A DNA stretch of 64,000 bases from CAVRQM01 sp963838805 (GTDB lineage: Bacteria; Pseudomonadota; Alphaproteobacteria; Acetobacterales; Acetobacteraceae). Under the pieces are notes generated by a model. That model ran no database searches. It saw nothing but the letters and a program-made list of their open reading frames with translations, and was not told the origin of the DNA. The position numbers and the translations under genes were made by a program. Of this stretch, positions 1 to 8,433 are shown in pieces (the stretch's first letter is position 1; every line of letters starts with the position of its first letter). The stretch is from positions 1 to 64,000 of the forward strand of contig CAWISK010000005.1 of assembly GCA_963838805.1 (NCBI GenBank). Direction: 5' to 3'.

Positions 1-141
1 GAAGGAGGGGCGGAACACCGGTAGTGCCTCAGTTTGAACTGCGGAACAGCAGCTTGTGAATTCCGCCTCCAAGAACGGCGCCCACAGCGCCGCCAATTGC
101 ATCTCTGAAGGGGCCAAGGCTGCCATTTGGTTCGATGCCTA

Positions 142-1266
142 GTCACCCGGAATCACTGAACGGCGAAACACGGCTTGAGCCGCTTCTGATGAACCTTGCT
201 CTTGGTCCAGGCGAAAGGGCGCGCATCCTCGTTATAGCTGGCGATGAAGCTGTTGATGTGCGCCTTGAGTTGGTCAACGGTTTGGAAGGATGCGCCGCTC
301 AGCGACTTTCCGCTGAGGATCGAGAACCAGATCTCGATCTGGTTGAGCCACGAGGTATGGGTCGGCGTGTAGTGGAAATGCACGTTGCGATGGCGCGCCA
401 GCCACAGGTCGCGCTTTGGCTTGTGGGTCGAGAGATTATCGAGGATTACATGGATCTCCCGCTCCGGGTAGTCGGCGACGACCTTATTCATGAAGTCAAG
501 GAATTCGACGCGCCGACGCCTTCGGTAGTGGCAGCCCGTTACCTTGCCCGTGGCGACGTCGAGGGCCGCAAACAGCGTTGTCGTCCCATGCCGCTTGTAG
601 TCATGGGACTGGCCGATCATCGCGCGGCCGGTTGGCAGCTTCAGATAGCCCTGGGCTCGCTCCAGCGCCTGAATGGACGGTTTCTCATCGACCGAGAGAA
701 CCACGGCATTGTCCGGCGGCGCCATGTACAGGCCAACAATCTCGGCCGCCTTGGCCACGAACTCCGGGTCGTTGCTCTCGCACCAGGACTTGCGGCCCGA
801 CAGATCGATCTTCTGGGCGCGCAAGAAGCGCCAGATATACTGCTCGTGAACATCGCCCAGCGCGCGGGCCAGCAGCGGCGCGGTCCAGTTCGAATAACCC
901 GCGGGCAGCGGCTGATCGAGCATGGCAAGGATGCGCTTTTGGTCCGCCGGGCCGTATTTTGGCTCGGCACCTCGGTTGCCCGTCTCGTCAAGCCCAGCAA
1001 GACGAGCGCGAGCGTAGCGCACCCGCCACTTCGACGCCGTTCCCGTGGTGCAGCCCACGACCCGTCCGATCTCGCGCGTCGGTGTGCCGTCAGCCGCCAG
1101 AAGCACGATCCGAGCACGAAGTCGCATCCGAGCCTCGCTTTTGGTCGAACGGCTCAGCGCCTCCAGCACCGCTCGTTCCTCGGCCGTCAGGGTGATCGAC
1201 GTCGCGCAAGGGATCGTCTTCATCCAAAGCTTGAATCACGACTCGCGGTCCAGGGATAGTGGGCAC
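142..1266 (-). mobile_element. IS630-family insertion sequence (about 1125 bp)
   Basis: The element carries one transposase gene and is flanked by TA at 140-141 and 1267-1268, the dinucleotide target duplication typical of the IS630/Tc1-mariner superfamily. The inward-reading ends are GTCACCCGGAATCACTGAAC at the left and GTGCCCACTATCCCTGGACC at the right. Extended by a few bases they agree at 17 of 24 positions with one single-base gap, so they are imperfect terminal inverted repeats. The boundaries are supported independently because excising the element plus one TA restores the reading frame of the interrupted host gene. Confidence 0.85.
153..1223 (-). CDS. IS630-family transposase
   Basis: This 356-residue protein is a full-length IS630-type DDE transposase that cuts and rejoins the element at TA targets. 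The N-terminal half (about residues 10-120) is a winged-helix/homeodomain-like DNA-binding region with the motif GTASKWRVRYARARLAGL. The catalytic half shows the DDE triad: Asp in VLSVDEKPSIQALER (about 207), Asp in HVILDNLSTHK (about 271) and Glu in SWLNQIEIWFSIL (about 305). No frameshift or stop interrupts it, so the copy looks potentially active. The ORF fills nearly all of the element, ending 11 bases from the left end. Confidence 0.95.
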   Translation of the reverse strand: MKTIPCATSITLTAEERAVLEALSRSTKSEARMRLRARIVLLAADGTPTREIGRVVGCTTGTASKWRVRYARARLAGLDETGNRGAEPKYGPADQKRILAMLDQPLPAGYSNWTAPLLARALGDVHEQYIWRFLRAQKIDLSGRKSWCESNDPEFVAKAAEIVGLYMAPPDNAVVLSVDEKPSIQALERAQGYLKLPTGRAMIGQSHDYKRHGTTTLFAALDVATGKVTGCHYRRRRRVEFLDFMNKVVADYPEREIHVILDNLSTHKPKRDLWLARHRNVHFHYTPTHTSWLNQIEIWFSILSGKSLSGASFQTVDQLKAHINSFIASYNEDARPFAWTKSKVHQKRLKPCFAVQ

Positions 1267-1415
1267 TAGCATCCCGACCAGCCACGGGCCGATTAATGCA
1301 ACCCCCAGCGATGCACCTAAGCAGACCAAGATAAGTTGCGGGAGGAAGGCTTTCACTTTCGGCGATGGCTTCAGCATCCAGAACCTCGTGTGCCAGTCGG
1401 TATCACACTACCGGA

Positions 1416-2759
1416 TCATCCCTCGCGCGCGACAAACTGCTCCAGCCAGTGAATCGTGTAGTCGCCCGCCGCGAACGACGCATCCTCGACGATGCGCTGA
1501 TGCAGCGGGATCGTGGTCTTGATGCCCACCACCGCGAACTCGGCCAGGCTGCGGCGCAGGCGCGCAATGGCCTCGGCGCGGTTTGGCGCGTGCACGATCA
1601 GCTTGGCCACCAGACTGTCGTAATAGGGCGGCACCATGTAGCCGGCGTAGAGCGCGCTATCGACGCGTACGCCCAGGCCCCCCGGCGCGTGAAACGCGCT
1701 GACACGCCCCGGCGTGGGCATGAAGGTCTCGGGGTCTTCGGCATTGATCCGGCATTCGATGGCGTGGCCGGAGAAGCGCACATCCGCCTGCGTGTAGCCG
1801 AGCGCCTGGCCCGCGGCGATGCGCACCTGCTCGCGTACCAGGTCCATGCCGCACACCATTTCCGTCACCGGATGCTCGACCTGCAACCGGGTGTTCATTT
1901 CGATGAACGCGAACTGCCCGTCCTGGTACAGGAACTCCAGCGTGCCGGCGTTGCGGTAGCCGAGTTGGCCGAGTGCGGCAGTCACGGTGTTCCCCAGCGC
2001 ATCGCGCTGTGTCGCGCTCAGAGCCGGTGAGCCAGCCTCCTCCAGCACTTTCTGATGGCGGCGTTGCAGGCTGCAATCGCGCTCGCCCAGATGCACGACG
2101 TTTCCATGCGCGTCGGCCAGCACCTGCAACTCGATATGCCGCGGCCGGTCGAGGTATTTCTCCAGATACACCGCGTCGTTGCCAAAGGCGGTGCGCGCCT
2201 CGGTGCGAGCAACGCGCCACGCCTCCTCCAGCTCGTCCGGCGTCCGCGCCACCTTCATGCCGCGGCCGCCGCCGCCGGCGGCAGCCTTGATCAGGACCGG
2301 GTAGCCGACGCGGTCGGCCACGGCGCGCGCCTGCTCCAGATCCTCGAGCGCGCCCTCCGAGCCGGGCACCAGCGGCACGCCGAGGCCGGCCATCGCCGTC
2401 TTGGCGGCGATCTTGTCGCCCATCATGCGGATGTGATCCGAGGACGGGCCGATGAAGGTCAGGCCGTGCGCCTCGACCATGTGCGCGAACTCGGCGTTCT
2501 CGGACAGGAAGCCGTAGCCGGGATGGATCGCGTCGGCACCGGTGATGGTGGCCGCGGACAGGATGGCGGCGACGTTGAGATAGCTGTCGCGCGCCGGCGG
2601 CGGGCCGATGCACACGCTCTCGTCGGCCAGGCGCACATGCATCGCCTCGTCGTCGGCGGTGGAATGGACGGCCACGGTCGGAATGCCCAGCTCGCGGCAG
2701 GCGCGCTGGATGCGCAGCGCGATCTCGCCGCGATTGGCGATCAGGATCTTCTGGAACAT
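1416..2759 (-). CDS. accC: Biotin carboxylase subunit of acetyl-CoA carboxylase
   Basis: AccC carries out the ATP- and bicarbonate-dependent carboxylation of biotin on AccB, the first half-reaction of cytoplasmic acetyl-CoA carboxylase, which makes malonyl-CoA for fatty acid synthesis. The 447-residue length is normal. It starts with the canonical MFQKILIANRGEIALRI, has the glycine-rich ATP-grasp loop GGGGRGMKVA near residue 162, the ATP-binding/catalytic stretch EMNTRLQVEHPVTE near 290, and a C-terminal biotin-carboxylase domain. It lies 18 bases downstream of accB and probably forms the operon aroQ-accB-accC. The carboxyltransferase genes accA and accD are not in the window. There are no disruptions. 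Confidence 0.97.
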   Translation of the reverse strand: MFQKILIANRGEIALRIQRACRELGIPTVAVHSTADDEAMHVRLADESVCIGPPPARDSYLNVAAILSAATITGADAIHPGYGFLSENAEFAHMVEAHGLTFIGPSSDHIRMMGDKIAAKTAMAGLGVPLVPGSEGALEDLEQARAVADRVGYPVLIKAAAGGGGRGMKVARTPDELEEAWRVARTEARTAFGNDAVYLEKYLDRPRHIELQVLADAHGNVVHLGERDCSLQRRHQKVLEEAGSPALSATQRDALGNTVTAALGQLGYRNAGTLEFLYQDGQFAFIEMNTRLQVEHPVTEMVCGMDLVREQVRIAAGQALGYTQADVRFSGHAIECRINAEDPETFMPTPGRVSAFHAPGGLGVRVDSALYAGYMVPPYYDSLVAKLIVHAPNRAEAIARLRRSLAEFAVVGIKTTIPLHQRIVEDASFAAGDYTIHWLEQFVAREG

Positions 2760-2777
2760 GCGCTGGCCCTGGCCGCC

Positions 2778-3233
2778 CTATTCGAGGATGAGCAGCGGTT
2801 CGCCGTATTCCACGGGTGCGCCCGGATTGACCAGGATGCGGGTGACGGTGCCGGCCCGGGGTGCGCGGATCTGGTTGAAGGTCTTCATGGCCTCGATCAG
2901 CAGCAGCGTCTGCCCGGCCGCGACCGCCTGCCCGGGGGAGATGAACGGGGTGGCACCCGGCTCGGGCGCCAGGTAGGCGACACCCACCATCGGGCTGAGG
3001 ATGGCGCCCGGATGGGCGGCATCATCGATGGCCGGAGCCGCGACAGCCGGGGCGGCGAGCGGCGCCGCCGCGACCTGCACCGTGGCGGTCTGCGGCGGCG
3101 CCACCGGCGCGGGCGCGCGGGCCACCCGGATGCGGCCGTCCTTGTGCTCGATCTCGATCTCGGTAAGGCCGGTATCGGCCAGGATCGTGGCCAGCTGGCG
3201 CACGGCCTCCGAATCGAACGGCATGGATGTCAC
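2778..3233 (-). CDS. accB: Biotin carboxyl carrier protein of acetyl-CoA carboxylase
   Basis: AccB carries biotin between the AccC carboxylase site and the carboxyltransferase. The protein has 151 residues. The N-terminal 40 form a conserved interaction region, followed by a linker rich in Ala, Pro and Val (about 40-75) and the C-terminal biotinyl domain. The biotinylated lysine is K117 in the motif EAMKTFNQI, a common alphaproteobacterial variant of EAMKMMN. Its start overlaps the aroQ stop by four bases (ATGA), indicating translational coupling. Confidence 0.96.
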   Translation of the reverse strand: MTSMPFDSEAVRQLATILADTGLTEIEIEHKDGRIRVARAPAPVAPPQTATVQVAAAPLAAPAVAAPAIDDAAHPGAILSPMVGVAYLAPEPGATPFISPGQAVAAGQTLLLIEAMKTFNQIRAPRAGTVTRILVNPGAPVEYGEPLLILE

Positions 3234-3691
3234 GGCGCATCCTCCAGCAGTGCCGCGATCGCGGTCAGCGCCAGGGAATAGCCCTGCACGCCCAGGCCGC
3301 AGATCACGCCCGTTGCCGCGCGCGAGACGTAGGAATGGCGGCGGAACGCCTCGCGGCGGTGGATATTGCTGACATGCACCTCGATCACCGGCAGCTCGAC
3401 CGCCAGCAGCGCGTCCATCAGCGCCACCGAGCTATGCGTGTAGCCGCCGGGGTTGATGACGATGCCCGAGGCGCGGCCGCGGCATTCCTGGACCCAGGTG
3501 ATGAGCTCGCCCTCGCCGTTGGTCTGGCGAAAGTCGATGGCGAGCCCGACCCGCTCGGCGGTCTCGGCGCACAGCGCCTCCACGTCGTCGAGCGTGGCGC
3601 GGCCATAGACCTCCGGCTGGCGCAGGCCGAGCAGGTTGAGGTTGGGGCCGTTGAGTACCGCGATCTGCGGCAGGACCGGGGACGGGGACAC
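3230..3691 (-). CDS. aroQ: Type II 3-dehydroquinate dehydratase
   Basis: AroQ dehydrates 3-dehydroquinate to 3-dehydroshikimate in the shikimate pathway. It is a dodecameric cytoplasmic enzyme unrelated to type I AroD. The 153-residue length fits the type II family. The N-terminal signature VLNGPNLNLLGLRQPEVYG includes the active-site Arg and Tyr. Downstream are the substrate-binding INPGGYTHSSVAL motif and the conserved VHVSNIHRREAFRRHS segment that carries the catalytic-loop His and Arg. It is the first gene of the apparent aroQ-accB-accC operon, an arrangement common in alphaproteobacteria and other groups. The start faces thiS across an 80-base divergent promoter gap. Confidence 0.96.
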   Translation of the reverse strand: MSPSPVLPQIAVLNGPNLNLLGLRQPEVYGRATLDDVEALCAETAERVGLAIDFRQTNGEGELITWVQECRGRASGIVINPGGYTHSSVALMDALLAVELPVIEVHVSNIHRREAFRRHSYVSRAATGVICGLGVQGYSLALTAIAALLEDAP

Positions 3692-3771
3692 GGCGGGGGC
3701 CGTAGCATGACGGTCGCGACCGGGGCAATCCGGCGCTTGCCGGGCGGCGCCGGGGCACCCATTCTAGGGCC

Positions 3772-3999
3772 ATGCAAGATTTGGCGACGATGCAGAGCGT
3801 GGCGGTCACGCTGAACGGCGAGGCGCGCCGTCTGGCCGCACCGGCGAGTGTTGCCAGCCTGCTGGCGCAGATCGGCCTGGACACGCGCAAGGTCGCGGTC
3901 GAGCGCAACGAGACGATCGTGCCGCGCTCCGCCTATGCCCAGACCTGGCTCGCGGACGGCGACGCGCTGGAAATCGTCCACTTCATCGGCGGAGGCTAG
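3772..3999 (+). CDS. thiS: Sulfur carrier protein ThiS
   Basis: ThiS is a ubiquitin-fold carrier that delivers sulfur as a C-terminal thiocarboxylate to thiazole synthase ThiG in thiamine biosynthesis. The ORF has 75 codons. It has the fold-typical VTLNGEARRLAAPASVASLL start and ends in the required Gly-Gly (EIVHFIGGG, with one extra Gly). A second ATG at 3790 immediately before the conserved VAVTLNG region could be the real start, giving 69 residues. It lies three bases upstream of thiG, so the pair is almost certainly an operon. Confidence 0.93.
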   Translation: MQDLATMQSVAVTLNGEARRLAAPASVASLLAQIGLDTRKVAVERNETIVPRSAYAQTWLADGDALEIVHFIGGG

Positions 4000-4002
4000 G
4001 CC

Positions 4003-4796
4003 ATGGACGCTGTCACACCTGATGCCGAGGACCGCTGGACGGTCGCCGGCCGCTCCTTCCGCTCGCGGCTGGTGGTGGGGACGGGCAAGTACAAGAGCCT
4101 GGAAGAGACGGCGGCCGCGATCGAGGCCAGCGGTGCGGAGATGGTGACGGTCGCGGTGCGGCGAGTGAACCTGTCCGATCCCGGCCAGCCGATGCTGCAG
4201 GATTTCGTCGATCCGAAACGCTTCACCTACCTGCCCAACACGGCCGGTTGCCATACCGCGAAGGACGCGGTGCGCACCCTGCGGCTGGCGCGCGAGGCGG
4301 GCGGCTGGAGCCTGGTCAAGCTGGAGGTGCTTGGGCCACCGCCGCATCTGTATCCCGACATGCCGGCCACGTTCGAGGCGGCGGCGGCGCTGATCGCCGA
4401 CGGGTTCGAGGTGATGGTCTATTGCAGCGACGACCCGCTGGCAGCGAAGCGGCTGGAAGAGATGGGCTGTGTCGCGATCATGCCGCTGGGTGCCCCGATC
4501 GGCTCGGGACTTGGCGTGCAGAACCCGGCCATGCTGTCGATGCTGATCGAGCAGGCGGCAGTGCCGCTGCTGGTCGATGCCGGGGTGGGCACGGCGTCGG
4601 ATGCCGCGATCGCCATGGAGATCGGCTGCGACGCGGTGCTGCTGAACTCGGCCATCGCCCATGCCGGCGACCCGGTGCGCATGGCGCGCGCCATGCGGCA
4701 CGCGGTCGAGGCGGGACGGCTCGCGCATCTGGCGGGCGGATGCCGCGGCGGATGGGGGCCGATCCGTCGAGTCCGCTGACGGGGTTGATTCGGTAG
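4003..4796 (+). CDS. thiG: Thiazole synthase ThiG, C-terminus frameshifted
   Basis: ThiG forms the thiazole phosphate moiety of thiamine from deoxyxylulose 5-phosphate, dehydroglycine and ThiS thiocarboxylate. The (beta-alpha)8 barrel is intact, with SRLVVGTGKYKSLEE at the start, the Schiff-base Lys in SLVKLEVLG, GAPIGSGLGVQNP, and the phosphate-binding VDAGVGTASDAA. As sequenced, the frame ends early at 4779 in an atypical tail. The next frame encodes the expected family C-terminus (GRMPRRMGADPSSPLTGLIR, ending 4796), which points to one missing base near 4737. A GGAGG Shine-Dalgarno lies inside the end of thiS. The break is probably a sequencing error, but a truncated enzyme cannot be excluded. 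Confidence 0.9.
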
Positions 4797-4805
4797 CGCG
4801 GGCCT

Positions 4806-4880
4806 CCCCTCACCCAACCCTCTCCCAAGGGGAGAGGGCTTTCTGCTCTCTCTCCCGTTGGGAGAGGGCCGGGGTGAGGG
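4806..4880. repeat. 75-bp palindromic intergenic repeat, copy 1
   Basis: The outer arms CCCTCACCC and GGGTGAGGG enclose two smaller hairpins built from CCCTCTCCC/GGGAGAGGG and CTCTCCC/GGGAGAG. A second copy at 34187-34261 matches at 68 of 75 positions. This copy lies between the convergent thiG and DUF892 genes, where the stem-loops could act as a bidirectional transcription end. It resembles REP-type intergenic palindromes and has no coding capacity. Confidence 0.85.
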
Positions 4881-4893
4881 CGCCGCGCGAGCG

Positions 4894-5400
4894 CTAAGCC
4901 GCCGCCTTCTGCTGCGACTTCATCGCCTTCGGATTGATCTCGCTATTGGCCAACTGGTTCAATTGCGAATCGGTCTGCTTCTCCTCGGCGAGCGTCTCCT
5001 CCAGCAGCCGCACCACGTTCTGGTGGCCGCCGGCCTTGGCCCAGGCGATCAGCGCGCCGTAGCGGGCGATCTCGTAATGCTCGACCGCCTGTGCGCAGGC
5101 AGCGAGACCCGCGTCGCGCACCGGACCCTGCTCGAACTCGCCGACCACGTCCTCGCCTTCCTCGATCAGACCCTGAATGGCTTCGCAGGTGGTGCCGCGG
5201 GCGCGCTTGCCGATCGCCTCGAACACCTGCTGCAGCCGCTCGACGTGATGCTCGGTCTGCTCGCGGTGCAGGGTAAAGGCCTGCTTCAGCTTGTCGTTTT
5301 CCGCAGCCTTGGCCATCTTCGGCAGCGCCTTCAGGATCTGCCGCTCGGCGTAATAGATGTCCTGCAGGAAGTGCAGGAACAGATCGTCGCTGGTCTTCAT
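4894..5400 (-). CDS. DUF892 (YciE/YciF-type) ferritin-like protein
   Basis: This is a 168-residue all-helical protein of the ferritin-like DUF892 family, whose members are often stress-induced; the molecular role of the family is not firmly known. The start MKTSDDLFLHFLQDIYYAE is family-typical. Repeated Glu and His positions (YYAERQIL, HREQTEHHVERL, EHYEIARYGAL, EKQTDSQL) form the putative di-iron carboxylate bundle. A lysine- and alanine-rich tail (MKSQQKAAA) follows. I chose ATG 5400 over the upstream in-frame ATG at 5433 because homology begins there. It faces the TetR gene across a 112-base gap that holds a strong palindromic operator, so both genes may respond to that regulator. Confidence 0.88.
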   Translation of the reverse strand: MKTSDDLFLHFLQDIYYAERQILKALPKMAKAAENDKLKQAFTLHREQTEHHVERLQQVFEAIGKRARGTTCEAIQGLIEEGEDVVGEFEQGPVRDAGLAACAQAVEHYEIARYGALIAWAKAGGHQNVVRLLEETLAEEKQTDSQLNQLANSEINPKAMKSQQKAAA

Positions 5401-5488
5401 CGTGCCGTCTCCTGTTGCGCGATCCGGCGACAACGGCGGCGCGGCGGCGGGGTTCGAAGTCCTTGCGCCGACGCATCTTGCCGCCGCG

Positions 5489-5510
5489 ATACATGATCTC
5501 TATCATGTAT
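5489..5510. promoter_or_regulatory. Perfect inverted repeat, probable TetR operator
   Basis: The arms ATACATGAT (5489-5497) and ATCATGTAT (5502-5510) are exact reverse complements around CTCT. The site is strikingly AT-rich against its surroundings. It ends two bases before the ATG of the TetR gene and lies 89 bases upstream of the divergent DUF892 start. The position is right for autorepression of the TetR-MFS operon and possibly for control of the divergent gene. Confidence 0.75.
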
Positions 5511-5512
5511 CC

Positions 5513-6115
5513 ATGCGCGTCTCCGAAACCACCTTCGCGGCGCATGGTGCCGCCCTGCTGGAGGCGGCGGCCCGGCTGTTCCGCAAGCGCGGGCTGGAGG
5601 GCGTCACCGTGGCCGAGGTGGCGCGGGCGGCGGGGCTCACCCATGGCGCCTTCTACGGCCATTACGACAGCAAGGCGGCACTGGCCGAGGCGGCCTGCCG
5701 GCGATCGCTCGGCCAGGGGGCGGCACGCTGGCGGGCGCGCGCGGCAGCCCGGCCGGACGATCCGCTGGGTGCCATCATCGACGCCTACCTCACCGAGCGC
5801 CACCGCGACGCGCCCGAGACCGGCTGCGCGCTGGCCGCGATCGGGCCGGAGGCTGCGCGTGACACAGGCGAGCTTTCGGCCGCACTGGACGAGGGCACGC
5901 GCGACCTGCTGGACGCGCTCGACGGGGCCATCGCCCAAATGCGGCCGACCCTGCCCGAGGCGCGCCGCGCCGACATCGCCTCGTCCGTCCTCGCCATTCT
6001 CGTGGGCGGTCTCGTGGTCGCGCGCGCCCTGCGGCCACATCCGGAGCGGTCCCGCGCCGCCCTGTCCGCCGCCCGCGCCGCCGCGCGCGGCCTTCTGCCG
6101 TCATCGGAGACCTGA
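5513..6115 (+). CDS. TetR/AcrR-family transcriptional regulator
   Basis: This 200-residue one-component repressor has an N-terminal TetR helix-turn-helix (about residues 10-58: LFRKRGLEGVTVAEVARAAG, then LTHGAFYGHYDSKAALAEA). The C-terminal helical ligand-binding domain is variable and the ligand is unknown. The ATG at 5513 is chosen because homology begins at MRVSETTF, although the frame is open upstream. With the operator palindrome ending two bases before the ATG there is no room for a normal Shine-Dalgarno, so the message may be leaderless or start just upstream. Its stop is five bases from the MFS gene, which it probably controls. Confidence 0.9.
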   Translation: MRVSETTFAAHGAALLEAAARLFRKRGLEGVTVAEVARAAGLTHGAFYGHYDSKAALAEAACRRSLGQGAARWRARAAARPDDPLGAIIDAYLTERHRDAPETGCALAAIGPEAARDTGELSAALDEGTRDLLDALDGAIAQMRPTLPEARRADIASSVLAILVGGLVVARALRPHPERSRAALSAARAAARGLLPSSET

Positions 6116-6120
6116 CGCCC

Positions 6121-7427
6121 ATGCTCTCGCACATCCTGGCACCGTTTCTGGCACGGCGCGGCATCCATTACGGATGGGCGATGGTGGCGGTGACGTTCCT
6201 CACCATGCTCAGCACCGCCGCGGCGATGGGCATGCCGGGCGTGCTGATGGAGCCGCTGCATCAGGATTTCGGCTGGAGTCTCGGCAGCATTTCCGGCCCG
6301 CTGGCGCTGCGCCTCGCGCTGTACGGGCTGATTGGGCCGTTCGCGGCGGCGGTGATCGCCCGCTACGGCATCCGCGTCACCGTCGCTGTGGCCATGCTGC
6401 TGATCGTGGGCGGGATCGGCCTGGCCACGCGCATGACCGCGCTCTGGCAGCTCTGGGCGACCTGGGGGCTGATGGTGGGCCTGGGCACCGGGCTCACGGC
6501 GATGGTGCTGGGGGCATCGGTCGCCAACCGCTGGTTCACGGCACGGCGCGGCCTGGTGATCGGGCTGCTGACCGCGAGTTCGGCGACCGGCTCGCTGCTG
6601 TTCCTGCCGCTCGCCGCCTGGCTGTCCGAGCATTTCGGCTGGCGCGTGGCCCTGGCACCGGCGGCCGCCGCCTGCGCCTTGGCCGGGTTGCTGCTGCTGC
6701 TGCTCGGCCGCGATCACCCGGCGGAGCTGGGGTTGCCCTCGTTCGGCGAGCGTGCGGTGGCGCCCCCGCCGCCGCTCGACCGGCAATCCGGTGCGCCAGC
6801 GCGCTCACGACGCTGGCCGAGGCGGCGGGCACGCGCGCGTTCTGGCTGCTGTTCCTCACGTTCTTCGTCTGCGGCCTGTCCACCAATGGGCTGGTGGGCA
6901 CGCATTTCATCCCGCTCTGCGAAGGCTACGGCATGGCGGCGACGGCGGCGGCGAGCGTGCTGGCGATGATGGGCGCGTTCGATTTCGTGGGCACGATCGG
7001 CTCGGGCTGGCTGTCGGACCGGGTGGACAGCCGCTGGCTGCTGTTCGCCTATTACGGGCTGCGCGGCCTGTCGCTGATGGCGCTGCCGCTGCTGCATTTC
7101 TCGGTGCTGGGCCTGTCCGCCTTCGCGGTGTTCTACGGGCTCGACTGGATCGCCACCGTGCCGCCGACGGTGCGGCTGTGCGGTGCCGCGTTCGGGCGCG
7201 AGCGGGCGGCAATGGTGTTCGGCTGGGTGTTCTGCGGTCACCAATTGGGGGCGGCGGTCGCGACCTATGGCGGCGGCTGGTCGCACGACACGCTCGACAG
7301 CTACTTGCCGGCGTTCTTCGCCGCCGGCGTGATGTGCCTGGTGGCGGCCCTTGCGGCGCTCGGCATCAGCACCGGGCCGCGCGTGAAGGCGATCGTGGCG
7401 GCACCGCTGGGCGCCGGTGCGGACTGA
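6121..7427 (+). CDS. MFS transporter, frameshifted in the central loop
   Basis: This is a major facilitator superfamily permease with 12 predicted helices, about 435 residues once the frame is repaired. The N-terminal six helices read from 6121 (RRGIHYGWAMVAVTFLTML, RLALYGLIGPFAAAVIARYG) and end near 6790. The C-terminal six continue one base back in the next frame (FWLLFLTFFVCGLSTNGLVG, TIGSGWLSDRVDSRWLLFA) to the stop at 7427. One missing base between 6782 and 6812 explains the break. The half-to-half loop is the least constrained part of an MFS protein, but the clean continuation suggests a sequencing indel. The fold resembles MFS_1 organic-anion carriers. The substrate is unknown, and export of the TetR ligand is the obvious guess. 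Confidence 0.85.
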
Positions 7428-7436
7428 TCGCGCGGC

Positions 7437-8379
7437 TCAGGGCCAGGCCGGTGGCGAGCGCAGGGACAGTGGGAGGCGCGCCCAGCGCCGGCGCAGGCGG
7501 TCGAGCGAGAGCGTCTCGTGCAGGATGTGCGTCGTCTCGCCGAACAACGGCACCTCGACCAGGGAGCGGGCATAGAACGGCGCATCGACCAGGGTCTGCG
7601 TGACGCGGGGCGTCTGTCCGGCATCGGCGGGCACGTGGCGCGGCAGCCGCCAGAAGGTTCGCGGCAAGTCGGTGGAGGGCGGCGGTTCGCACGCCCCGAT
7701 CCGCCCGGCCGGGTCGATGCGCCGCGCCAGACGCAACACGCTCCCGTCCCGCCGCAGCACATCGTGCAGCACGATCGAATCGCTGCTTAGCCGGGCACGG
7801 CTTCTGGTCCAGCAGCGGAACACATCGCCGAGCGGCCCGCCGCCATCCTGCGCATCAGCCCAGCCGAATCCGTCCCAGGTGCAGTCCGGACGCTGCATCT
7901 CGACGCGCACCCGCGCGCGGCCAGCGAGCGGCCACCAGCCGTGCAGCCCGGCTGGGTCGAGCGGGATGCGACAGACGGGCGGGTTCGGCAGATGCACGTG
8001 GACGTTGCCGCGCAGCCGCGTGGGCCACGGCGCGGTCACGTCGTCGATGCCGAAGCTGAGCGTCTCGCCGGACCACAGCACAGCATTGAGACCGACGATG
8101 AGCGCGCCGGGACCAGCGCGCGACCTCCGCCCCGCCTCGCCGTGTCATGCTCCAGCCTGTGCGGCCAGCGCCGCGCAGGGCCACCATCAGCGCGCAGTGA
8201 TCGAGCGGGTCGGTCCCGCCGCGCCGTGAAACCGGGTCGCCGAGAAAGACGGCCAGTGTGATGCTGTGCCGCCCATCCTCGCTTTCGGCCTCGACGTGCC
8301 ACCAGCGATAGCCGCCGGGCGGGATCGGCCCGTCGAAGCCGGGGCCGGGCGCGTCTGCGGGGTGCGTCTGTCTGGACAT
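7437..8379 (-). CDS. crtC: Carotenoid 1,2-hydratase (CrtC-like), frameshifted
   Basis: CrtC-type hydratases add water across the terminal C1-C2 double bond of acyclic carotenoids such as neurosporene or lycopene, towards spheroidene- or spirilloxanthin-type pigments. The N-terminal part from 8379 has the family start GPGFDGPIPPGGYRWWHVEA and DPLDHCALMVALRG. The remainder reads in another frame (GETLSFGIDDVTAPWPTRLR, AGLHGWWPLAGRARVRVEM, CTWDGFGWADAQDG) down to 7437. An extra base near 8115-8124 explains the switch. The total of about 313 residues is normal or slightly short for the family. No other crt gene is in the window, so it is either isolated or separated from its pathway. Confidence 0.85.
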
Positions 8380-8433
8380 TTGCGACCTCGCGCTATCTCA
8401 TGCGGGCAGCGACCTGAGAAGCACGGAGGAAAC

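Larger units (their letters stand above)
29..1377 (-). pseudogene. Small membrane protein gene split by an IS630-family insertion
   Basis: The reading frame starts with ATG at 1377, with GAGG six bases upstream of the start codon. It encodes a basic N-terminus and a hydrophobic segment (LPQLILVCLGASLGVALIG, about residues 12-30) and then runs into the insertion sequence at 1268. On the far side of the IS, from 141 down to 29, the same frame resumes with a glycine-rich hydrophobic segment (AIGGAVGAVLGGGIHKLLF) and ends in TGA at 29-31. Removing the IS and one TA copy restores one uninterrupted 73-codon ORF, so these are the two halves of one gene. It lies 38 bases downstream of accC on the same strand and may have been co-transcribed with it. 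I do not recognise the family; two short hydrophobic stretches suggest a small inner-membrane protein. As sequenced it is disrupted. Confidence 0.75.

Noticed and set aside
135..1259. 374-residue plus-strand ORF
   Set aside because: It is the antisense of the IS630 transposase with no recognisable motifs.
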